A stretch of DNA of 12,981 bases from NCBI GenBank assembly GCA_946482165.1, contig CAMLQS010000121.1, positions 1 through 12,981 on the forward strand. The letters are read 5' to 3'. Under the pieces are notes generated by a model, which was not told the DNA's origin, did no database searches, and was given only the letters and a program-made list of their open reading frames with translations. Source of the DNA: an uncultured Verrucomicrobiota bacterium. Lineage in GTDB: Bacteria > Verrucomicrobiota > Verrucomicrobiae > Opitutales > Opitutaceae. Shown here in pieces: positions 1-5,521 of this stretch (the first letter of the stretch is position 1; every line of letters starts with the position of its first letter). Made by a program: the position numbers and the translations under genes.

Positions 1-990
1 CGCAAACACCGCATAGGCGCCGAGCAGGGCCAGCACCGAAGGCCCCTCCCATGCGCGGGCCCGCTTCAGTCCCACAGACACCGCCGCGAGCAGGGCGCCC
101 GCGCCCAGCGCGCAGCCCTCCAGCCCACCGTGGGTCGATACCAACGCCGTCACATATCCGAGCCCGATCGCCAGCGTCGCGATCATCGCCGAACGCCGCC
201 ACAGCGCCGCCGCCACGATCCCGGACACCGCCGCCAGCTGCGCCACGACCGACATCCACAGCTCGGGAAACACCCGCACCGCCGGCACCGCGTGGCCCGC
301 ATAGGCCGCGAAGAAAAACAAGGCCAGCCCGCCCGCGAACACCACGTCGCCAAACGCCGCCAGACGCTTCTCCAGCCAAAGCCCCAGCGCCGACACGCCG
401 CCCGCGACGAGGAGCAGCTCCACAAACTTCACCCAGGCCGGCACATGGCGTGAGATGTGGATGCCGAAAAAGACGACGCCCACGACGGCCAAAAACATGC
501 CCACGCGCGTCGCCCACCACGCGCCGAGCCGGGCCTCGGCGCCCTCCTCGCCTTCCGCCGACGGCGGCCAAAGTTGCAAACGCTCCAGCCAAACCCGCAA
601 CGGGCTCGGCCCTGCGACAGCCGCCGGAGCGAACTTCGGAGAAGGCGACGACGACGGCGGCGGCGCGGGCGTGGCCACGGACCGAGCCGGTAGCGGCTGC
701 TCCGGAGAAACATCCCCGGCGCGCAAGGGGGCCGGGATCGCCGCGGCGACCGAGGCCTCGGCGCTTGCGACCGGTTTCTCCACGTCCGGATGCCGATGCG
801 GTTCGAACGGCGGCAAGGGCGGCGGCACGACCGGAGGCGCCTCGGCGACGGCGCTTTGCGTCCCGCCCTCTCGCTCCGGTGGCGAAAACCGTTTCTCCAA
901 CGCGTCGAGCCCTCGCCGTGTTTCCTCCAGCTCGACCGCCAAACGCTCCACCCGCCGCCGCACCTGTTCGAGTTCGTAGGCCGTGATCAT
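1..990 (-). CDS. DUF2339-type multi-pass membrane protein (C-terminus beyond window)
   Basis: The frame is open from an ATG at 990 to the left edge (330 codons), so the C-terminal part is missing. Residues 1-35 are charged and heptad-like (YELEQVRRRVERLAVELEE) and probably form a coiled coil. Residues 36 to about 140 are a low-complexity Pro/Ala/Ser linker. From about residue 155 a motif of the type ARLGAWWATRVGMFLAVVGV begins a run of hydrophobic helices that continues to the edge. A coiled coil, a proline-rich linker, then G-x-W-W-x-x-R-x-G and many membrane segments is typical of DUF2339 predicted membrane proteins, which are usually 800 residues or more and have no established biochemical role. 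A GAGG seven bases before the ATG supports this start. The gene begins 20 bp after the MarR gene on the same strand, so the two are probably co-transcribed and MarR may control it. The family call rests on motif recall. Confidence 0.75.
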   Translation of the reverse strand, partial: MITAYELEQVRRRVERLAVELEETRRGLDALEKRFSPPEREGGTQSAVAEAPPVVPPPLPPFEPHRHPDVEKPVASAEASVAAAIPAPLRAGDVSPEQPLPARSVATPAPPPSSSPSPKFAPAAVAGPSPLRVWLERLQLWPPSAEGEEGAEARLGAWWATRVGMFLAVVGVVFFGIHISRHVPAWVKFVELLLVAGGVSALGLWLEKRLAAFGDVVFAGGLALFFFAAYAGHAVPAVRVFPELWMSVVAQLAAVSGIVAAALWRRSAMIATLAIGLGYVTALVSTHGGLEGCALGAGALLAAVSVGLKRARAWEGPSVLALLGAYAVFA

Positions 991-1010
991 GGTGAAGCCT
1001 CGGCTGTCGA

Positions 1011-1466
1011 TTACAGTTTCGGGGCCACCCAGCGCGTCGCGTCTTCGCGCAAGGTGCCGAGCAGCGTCACCGCGTCGCGCATCTGGCGCTCGCCCAGTCG
1101 GTCCGTCACCTGCCGCACGACATCCGCGTAGGCCGGCGCGACTTTCTGCCAGAGCTTTTTCCCGGAGGCGGTGAGCTGCACGCGATACACCCGGCGGTCC
1201 TCCGGATCATCCGCTCGCCGCACCCAGCCCGCCTTTTCCATGCGGTCGACCAAGCCCGTCACGTTGCTGCGGTCGACGACGAGCATGTCGGCGAGTTCGC
1301 GCTGGCTGAGCCCGCCCTCCGCGTCCGGAGCGGCGAGGAGGTTGAGCACGTTGAACTGCGCCGCCGTCAGCCCCTGCGGGCGAAACAGACGGGTGCTCTC
1401 CCGAAGGAAAAGGTCGGCGGTGGCGACGATATCATGAACCAGCTTGCTTGCGGTGTCGGAGGCCAT
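1011..1466 (-). CDS. MarR-family winged-helix transcriptional regulator
   Basis: This 151-residue protein has the normal length of a MarR regulator. The helix-turn-helix and wing are clear: LTAAQFNVLNLLA (around residue 34), LSQRELADMLVVDRSNVTGL (around 53-72), then the wing DRMEKAGWVRRADDPEDRRV followed by LTASGKKLW. The D-x-R pattern in the wing is characteristic of the family. The long terminal helices would form the dimer interface. MarR proteins bind short palindromes as dimers and are often released by small aromatic ligands; no ligand can be read here. The gene lies 20 bp upstream of the DUF2339-type membrane protein on the same strand, which is its most likely target besides itself. 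The ATG at 1466 has no obvious Shine-Dalgarno site. An imperfect palindrome lies 23-34 bp upstream of the start and could be an autoregulatory operator. Confidence 0.93.
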   Translation of the reverse strand: MASDTASKLVHDIVATADLFLRESTRLFRPQGLTAAQFNVLNLLAAPDAEGGLSQRELADMLVVDRSNVTGLVDRMEKAGWVRRADDPEDRRVYRVQLTASGKKLWQKVAPAYADVVRQVTDRLGERQMRDAVTLLGTLREDATRWVAPKL

Positions 1467-1489
1467 GCGCGCAAGAGGGACCGATTATG

Positions 1490-1501
1490 TTTACATGTCA
1501 A
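1490..1501. promoter_or_regulatory. Imperfect palindrome upstream of marR, candidate MarR operator / -35 box
   Basis: On the minus strand this reads TTGACATGTAAA, a 12-bp dyad centred on CATG with one mismatched pair. It includes an exact TTGACA hexamer, but no good -10 lies 16-18 bp downstream; CATAAT follows only six bases later. MarR-family sites are often TTG-containing dyads overlapping the promoter, so autoregulation is plausible. Assignment as an operator is inference from position and symmetry. Confidence 0.35.
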
Positions 1502-1522
1502 CGATTGATTCCGCATCCGGTC

Positions 1523-1559
1523 TGAAAAACGGAAAAGCCCGGCCTTGGCGGCCGGGCTT
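1523..1559 (-). terminator. Intrinsic terminator of the TPGYWKNH secreted-protein gene
   Basis: A perfect 10-bp stem (AAGCCCGGCC paired with GGCCGGGCTT, 1535-1559) has a 5-nt loop. Read on the minus strand it is followed by TTTTCCGTTTTT. It lies about 50 bp after the stop codon of the gene ending at 1607 and upstream of marR, so it separates the two transcription units. Confidence 0.85.
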
Positions 1560-1606
1560 CGACAAGATCTCAGGCGCTTCGCCCGGCGCGTCAGCGGCGC
1601 GAGTCC

Positions 1607-2524
1607 TCAGTCGACACCGAGGTTGTTGTAACCGTCGAGCGTGGCGGCGGCCGAAAGGATCGTGTCGCGATTACCCGTCGCCACCGCGGCATTGGTCTGC
1701 GCGAGCACCTGGGCGACCGTGAGCGGGTAGTCGACGTCCGGGCTGGCCGCGTTGAGCAGCGCGGCGCAGGCGGCGCGGTAGAGGATCTTTTGCGCGCCCG
1801 ACAAACCGGGCCCGCCGCCTCCCTGCAACGCGCTCAGGAGCGTCGTCGTCTGGAACAGTCCGCCGGCGAAGCCCGCCTGCGCCAGAGTCGTCGCCGCGGT
1901 GTAGGGAGCGGTCCAGGCCGAGAGGTGATTTTTCCAATAGCCGGGAGTGAGGCCTTCGTCGCCCGGTTCCTCCGGGATCTCTTCGCATACCGGCCCGAGG
2001 ACCGCCGCGAAGCCGGGGATGCCACCCTCGGGACACAGAAGCGACTGCGTGCCGGCGCGCGTGGCAAAATCGATCGCGCCTTCGCCGAAGGTGGCTCCGG
2101 AAGGCAACGGGCCGGGATCGAGCGTGAGCGTGAACGTGTAGCACGAACCGGCGGTTTCCGGCAGCCACTGCAGCCCGGTGAAGCTCACGCCTTCCAGCGT
2201 GGTATCCGGATCGATCCAGAAAAGGAGGACGTTCGACTCCGTCGTCGCGGCGGACGTGACCGTGCCGCCGACGACAAAGGCGTCGAGCGGCACGCCGGGC
2301 GCGCAGCTGGAAAAATCGAGCGCGAAGGTCGCGTGGTTGAGGCCGGGCGCCTCGGCGGCGAGTTTGCACACCTGCCAGGAGAAATCGATCAAGCCGCCGT
2401 TCGCGGTCTGGCCGAGGTATTCGATGCTGTATTCGCCATTGCTGGCCACCACGGGAGCGGCGGCTCCGATTTGGGCGACGCCGAAGAGGGCGACTCCGCC
2501 TAGCAGTCCTTGGAGAGTATTCAT
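1607..2524 (-). CDS. Secreted protein with cysteine-containing N-terminal domain and C-terminal TPGYWKNH domain
   Basis: I start this at the ATG at 2524, giving 305 residues. The reading frame extends 22 codons further up, but those residues are polar, whereas MNTLQGLLGGVALFGVAQIG opens a clear signal peptide, probably cut near GAAA. Residues ~25-185 look like a beta-sandwich domain with spaced cysteines (WQVCK, SSCAPG, GSCYTF, LLCPEG, GPVC) and an IDPDTTLEGVSF stretch. Residues 193-305 carry the TPGYWKNH motif followed by the TTLLSALQGGGG, AACAALLNAA and LTVAQVLAQTN segments. I recall this pair of domains in secreted proteins of many bacteria and archaea, without a known activity. There is no PEP-CTERM or other sorting tail. 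It is single-cistron: an intrinsic terminator follows, and a 176-bp gap precedes it. The start lacks a Shine-Dalgarno site. Confidence 0.8.
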   Translation of the reverse strand: MNTLQGLLGGVALFGVAQIGAAAPVVASNGEYSIEYLGQTANGGLIDFSWQVCKLAAEAPGLNHATFALDFSSCAPGVPLDAFVVGGTVTSAATTESNVLLFWIDPDTTLEGVSFTGLQWLPETAGSCYTFTLTLDPGPLPSGATFGEGAIDFATRAGTQSLLCPEGGIPGFAAVLGPVCEEIPEEPGDEGLTPGYWKNHLSAWTAPYTAATTLAQAGFAGGLFQTTTLLSALQGGGGPGLSGAQKILYRAACAALLNAASPDVDYPLTVAQVLAQTNAAVATGNRDTILSAAATLDGYNNLGVD

Positions 2525-2700
2525 TTTATCGGGTGAGTCTGGGTGACACGGATTGCGCGGCCTCTGAAAAGAAGCCGCGTTTTGGCACATTAACGCATCC
2601 GGGGTTACCCCCCCACCCGGCGTCGCACCCCTCTACGCGCGGGGTTTTGCGCATCCACCTCGCGCAAACGTCCCCGTCCTGAAGCGTGGGGCCTTATTCG
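2525..2700. other. Intergenic region with hairpins and a C-rich/G-rich tract
   Basis: This is the leader of the secreted-protein gene and the 3' flank of the TOPRIM-like gene. At 2556-2579 an inverted repeat (CGCGGC/GCCGCG plus an inner TCT/AGA, one mismatch, 4-nt loop) would form a hairpin in the leader RNA about 30 nt before the ATG. At 2646-2668 a 7-bp stem TTTGCGC/GCGCAAA and at 2626-2644 a 5-bp stem ACCCC/GGGGT follow the TOPRIM-like gene. Neither has a T-run, so termination there is uncertain. No convincing -35/-10 pair is visible. Confidence 0.4.
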
Positions 2701-3417
2701 CTATTCGCCTGGGGATTCCGGTGCGAGCAGCGCCAGCGCCCGATCCCAACCGCGAAGGTCCTCGGCCATCACCGCAAAGCCGGGGAAATCGTATTCCAAG
2801 CGCCGCAGATCGCGCGCGTGCCGCCGCGCGGCCGCCGTCGCATGCGCCACCGCTTGAGGCAAGGTCGGGCGCTCCGTCCCGTAAACGCGCAGCTTCAACT
2901 CGCGGCGCGTGTAGGGCACCCGGCCCGCCTCGCGCTCCGCGTTCCAACTCGCTTCGCCGACCTGCTCGTCGCGCCCGCAAAGATACCAGGCCTCCGCGGC
3001 CGGGACCGCCAGGCCGATCGCGCGCAAGACCCGCTCCCGGCCCCGCGCGGGCGGAAGGTTTCGCGTCGCGCGCCGGAAACTCGCGCGCAACTGGCAGAGC
3101 CGGCAGCGCGGGTGAAAGTAGCCCGGCGCCTCGTGCGCCGGCGTATGCGGTTCGCTATCGTCCGCGTCGACGAGGACAACCAGGCCGTCCGCGTTCGTGT
3201 TGAAATGCAGGTGACGGGCGATCGCGGGAAGAATCTGCAGCACCGAAGGCCAGCCGCGGGCGCGCAGGTTGGGCTGCACGCGCTCGAAGGGACGCCCGAG
3301 CGCGGCCTCGACGAGGATCGCCATCGCCGATTCATCGACGAGCGACTCCCCCAGCAGCGCGATGCGCAGGCGGCGGCGTGGCGGCGAGTGCGGATCGGAA
3401 AGGATGTGCGCGTCCAT
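2701..3417 (-). CDS. TOPRIM-like (DUF4276/OLD-nuclease-related) protein, partner of the ATPase
   Basis: The protein has 238 residues. After a short basic N-terminus it has RIALLGESLVDESAMAILVE, where E24 and D28-E29 match the first acidic motif of TOPRIM domains (E-G-x-x-D-E). GLVVLVDADDSEP follows, with D84, D86 and D87 giving the D-x-D motif after a hydrophobic strand. A later VPAAEAW (E142) resembles the conserved E-A-W segment of DUF4276-type proteins. A HPRCRLC stretch (C105, C108) may bind a metal. These acidic residues are what TOPRIM nucleases use to hold divalent metal, so nuclease activity is plausible but inferred. The ATG lies 3 bp after the stop of the upstream ATPase gene. A GGAG six bases before it overlaps the last ATPase codon, indicating translational coupling and probably a shared complex. 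It is small for an OLD nuclease, because here the ATPase is a separate polypeptide. Confidence 0.65.
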   Translation of the reverse strand: MDAHILSDPHSPPRRRLRIALLGESLVDESAMAILVEAALGRPFERVQPNLRARGWPSVLQILPAIARHLHFNTNADGLVVLVDADDSEPHTPAHEAPGYFHPRCRLCQLRASFRRATRNLPPARGRERVLRAIGLAVPAAEAWYLCGRDEQVGEASWNAEREAGRVPYTRRELKLRVYGTERPTLPQAVAHATAAARRHARDLRRLEYDFPGFAVMAEDLRGWDRALALLAPESPGE

Positions 3418-3420
3418 CGC

Positions 3421-4425
3421 CTACTCCGATGGCACGCCGCCCAGGATTCCCGAATACCAGAGATCGCCGAGACCGCCGCCCTCCGCGAGAAGCTGGTCCA
3501 GGTCCACGCGCTCGGAAAGCCGGGTGAACGTGGCCGCGCGTCCGCTTTTCTCGGCGATCACCACCTCCTCGGGATGGTCGCGGAAAAGGTCGAGGAGCAG
3601 CGGCGAATGCGTCGTCGCGATCACCTGGGTGGGCGGACGGGCCAGGCCGTGGTCGGCGGGAAAACTCAGGCGATAGAGGATGTCCCGCACCTCGCGCAGC
3701 AGGCGCGGATGGATGCCGCGGTCGAGCTCCTCCACGCAAACCACCGCCGGCGGCGCCGGGTCGAAGGCGAGCGCGAGCAGGGCCAGCGTATAGAGGGTGC
3801 CCTGCGACAAGTCGGTCGGCGCCACCAGCGAGCGCTCCGCGGCGTCGGCCAGCCGGAGGGCGAAACTGCCCTGCGCCGGCAGCGGCACGAGGTCGTCATA
3901 CTCCGGGAAAAGCCGCAGCACCTCGGCGCGCAGGCCCGCGAAGGCGTCCGGCGCCCGCTCGCGCAACGCGGCCAGGCGCGCGGCGAGGTTGCCGCCGTCC
4001 GGCGCCAGTTCGTCGGAGGAAACCGGATACACCGGCTCCGCGATGGCCGCGTGATCGAACGCGTAGGCGCGCAGGCCGAGGATCTTTTCCCGCAGGCCCG
4101 GCCAGTCGTCGGCCCCCTCCCCGCGCGCCAGCGGCGCGACTTGGAGCAGATCGCAGACCTTGTCGCTCACGCAGCCGAGCGTGGCCTCCAGCCCGTCGTG
4201 CGGCGGGGTGAAGTTGAAGGATATCTCCGCCGCCTCGGGCATCCGCTCACGGTCGGGCCCGACGTCCGCCAGGGGCAGGCGCGCCAAGGTGCGCAGGCGC
4301 AGCAAGGCCTGGATCAAACTGCTTTTCCCCGAGCCGTTCGGGCCGATCACCAGATTGAAGGGGAGCAACTCGATGCGGGCGGAACGCAGGGCCTTGAAAT
4401 TATGAAAGGCGACGGAGGCGATCAC
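3421..4425 (-). CDS. AAA/ABC-type ATPase (predicted ATPase of the COG4637/AAA_21 kind)
   Basis: The 334-residue protein starts at GTG 4425; an in-frame TAA lies just upstream, and the start fits the family opening (ASVAFHNFKALRSARIELLP). Walker A is GPNGSGKS at 28-35. An ABC-like signature LSQGT is at 206-210, and Walker B VVCVEE at 228-233 is followed by RGIHP. A switch histidine is in ATTHSP (H273). The C-terminus GGLGDLWYSGILGGVP is typical of COG4637-like predicted ATPases. The region between Walker A and the signature is only about 170 residues, too short for an SMC/Rad50-type long coiled coil. Such ATPases dimerise head-to-tail around ATP and often control a TOPRIM or other nuclease partner. 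Here the partner gene begins 3 bp downstream. ATPase identity is firm; the biological role (phage defence, repair or other) is not determined by sequence. Confidence 0.9.
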   Translation of the reverse strand: MIASVAFHNFKALRSARIELLPFNLVIGPNGSGKSSLIQALLRLRTLARLPLADVGPDRERMPEAAEISFNFTPPHDGLEATLGCVSDKVCDLLQVAPLARGEGADDWPGLREKILGLRAYAFDHAAIAEPVYPVSSDELAPDGGNLAARLAALRERAPDAFAGLRAEVLRLFPEYDDLVPLPAQGSFALRLADAAERSLVAPTDLSQGTLYTLALLALAFDPAPPAVVCVEELDRGIHPRLLREVRDILYRLSFPADHGLARPPTQVIATTHSPLLLDLFRDHPEEVVIAEKSGRAATFTRLSERVDLDQLLAEGGGLGDLWYSGILGGVPSE

Positions 4426-4540
4426 ATGGCCAGATTAGCGACACCTCGTCGCGCGACGCAACCGCCGCCTACTCCGCCCCCGGCGCGCCGCACGAAGCCG
4501 CCTTCGGGAATCCGCCTGATTGCGCGGGCCAAGAAGAGGC

Positions 4541-4569
4541 TTGTTAAAAATATATTTAATGACCAAGTT
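4541..4569. promoter_or_regulatory. AT-rich island, probable promoter region (direction unclear)
   Basis: This stretch of almost only A and T, including the palindrome AAATATATTT (4548-4557), contrasts sharply with the GC-rich surroundings. It lies 116 bp upstream of the ATPase GTG and 52 bp before a plus-strand terminator. It could drive the ATPase operon leftward, a short plus-strand transcript rightward, or both. No clean -35/-10 pair is visible in either direction. Confidence 0.45.
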
Positions 4570-4657
4570 AACCCCGCCTGATAGCCCGCTTTTCCAGCGG
4601 CACTCCCGAACTTCGCATCTTGGGCGACTCCGTTTCCGCGGGGTCGCCCATTTTTTT
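4562..4657 (+). ncRNA. Candidate small RNA ending at an orphan intrinsic terminator
   Basis: Between the AT-rich island and a strong plus-strand terminator there are about 95 bases with no credible ORF. A small hairpin CCGC/GCGG (4586-4600, 7-nt loop) precedes the terminator hairpin, giving the layout of a short non-coding RNA. The 5' end is a guess placed just after the AT-rich island. I recognise no known RNA family. It could equally be a terminator that stops antisense transcription into the flanking minus-strand genes. Confidence 0.3.
4622..4657 (+). terminator. Strong plus-strand intrinsic terminator with no plus-strand gene upstream
   Basis: GGGCGACTCCG (4622-4632) pairs with CGGGGTCGCCC (4639-4649) over 11 bp, with one G-T wobble and a 6-nt loop, followed by A and seven T. 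The wobble pairs only in plus-strand RNA (it becomes C-A on the other strand), and the T-run also lies on the plus side. The element therefore works rightward, not as the terminator of the leftward protease gene ending at 4666. Confidence 0.8.
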
Positions 4658-4665
4658 CGCTCCGC

Positions 4666-5409
4666 TTATTGGAACGTGTCCGGGGACCGCATCATCGGAG
4701 GCGACGACTGGGCCGCCATCTGCGCGCGCCAAGCCTTGGCCGCCCGAAAAGTTTGCCAGCAGTTGAAGAGCAAAAACGCGGCGATCATCGCCGTCCACAA
4801 GCGCCCGGTGAGCAGCCCGTAGGCCACCAGGGCGGCGCCGCCGATCAAGCCGACGCCGGTCGCTATCAGCAGGCTCGTCACCGGTCCCACGGCATACCAA
4901 AGCAGCGAGCGCAGCATCTGGCCGCCATCCAGCGGGAAGATCGGCAACAGATTGAACACCAGCAGCACGATATTGATCAGGTTCACCATGAACAGGCAGT
5001 CCATGAGGTCGGGATGGGTGTCGCCGAAGCCTCGTTCGCCGAGCAACCACATCGTCCCCCAGAGGACAGGCGCCAGCGCCACGTTCACCAAAGGCCCCGC
5101 CGCGATGCTCCACAGCTGCGCGCCGGGACGTTGCGGAGCCGCCACATGGGCCACGCCGCCGAGCGGCCAGAGCACGATCTGCTCGGAAACGCCTCCGGTT
5201 TGCCGGCAGGCAAGCGCGTGGCCGAACTCATGCATCAGCACGATCGTGAACAAAGCGAGATACTCGGCCGCGTTCCAAAGCGGCGACGAATATTGGTCGG
5301 CGCGGGAGCTCAGGGTGTAGAGCGCCACGACAAACCACGACCAATGGAGAAACACATCGACGCGGAAGAGGCGAAAGAGGCGGATCGAACCCTGATGCGT
5401 GGGAAACAT
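4666..5409 (-). CDS. Site-2 protease family (M50) intramembrane zinc metalloprotease
   Basis: The protein has 247 residues and several membrane helices. The zinc-binding HEFGH is at 60-64 inside the hydrophobic helix LALFTIVLMHEFGHALACRQ. The second metal-ligand motif NLLPIFPLDGG is at 153-163, with D161 the third ligand. AAGPLVN (103-109) is the conserved loop between them. The length and the lack of PDZ or CBS domains place it with the small SpoIVFB/Rip-like M50 proteins rather than RseP. Members of this family cut transmembrane segments of anti-sigma factors or membrane-bound regulators; no substrate gene is adjacent. It starts 112 bp after the ROK gene's stop, with a terminator between, so it probably has its own promoter. 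The C-terminal ~30 residues are polar and cytoplasmic-looking. No Shine-Dalgarno site precedes the ATG. Confidence 0.92.
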   Translation of the reverse strand: MFPTHQGSIRLFRLFRVDVFLHWSWFVVALYTLSSRADQYSSPLWNAAEYLALFTIVLMHEFGHALACRQTGGVSEQIVLWPLGGVAHVAAPQRPGAQLWSIAAGPLVNVALAPVLWGTMWLLGERGFGDTHPDLMDCLFMVNLINIVLLVFNLLPIFPLDGGQMLRSLLWYAVGPVTSLLIATGVGLIGGAALVAYGLLTGRLWTAMIAAFLLFNCWQTFRAAKAWRAQMAAQSSPPMMRSPDTFQ

Positions 5410-5445
5410 CCGCCAGCGCTACAGCCCGCGGCAATGCGATGAAAC

Positions 5446-5492
5446 AAAAAAGCCCCTCCGGGAGCATGAACCGCGCTACGCTCCCTCCCGGA
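5446..5492 (-). terminator. Intrinsic terminator of the ROK kinase gene
   Basis: Read on the minus strand, an 8-bp inverted repeat TCCGGGAG/CTCCCGGA (5485-5492 with 5457-5464) is followed by GGGGC and six T. An alternative inner stem GGGAGC/GCTCCC shares part of the same bases. It lies about 30 bp after the ROK stop codon and before the M50 protease gene. Confidence 0.75.
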
Positions 5493-5521
5493 TAGATGCC
5501 GGGCGCCGTGTCTTGCGCCCG

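Noticed and set aside
51..986. 311-codon plus-strand frame over the DUF2339-type gene
   Set aside because: Pro/Arg/Ala-rich low-complexity product. The minus frame has a coiled coil, a linker and membrane helices and stays open to the edge.
2525..2590. Longer N-terminus for the TPGYWKNH protein
   Set aside because: The added 22 residues are polar and overlap a leader hairpin; the signal peptide begins at the ATG at 2524.
4425..4427. ATG at the ATPase start
   Set aside because: It is out of frame with the ATPase; the in-frame start is the overlapping GTG, with a TAA a few codons upstream.
2686..4581. 631-codon plus-strand frame across the ATPase/TOPRIM-like pair
   Set aside because: Arg/Gln-rich translation with no recognisable motif; the minus-strand genes carry complete Walker and acidic motifs.
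4622..4649. Reading this hairpin as the terminator of the M50 protease gene
   Set aside because: In the minus direction the T-run is on the wrong side and the stem gains a C-A mismatch; it functions on the plus strand.
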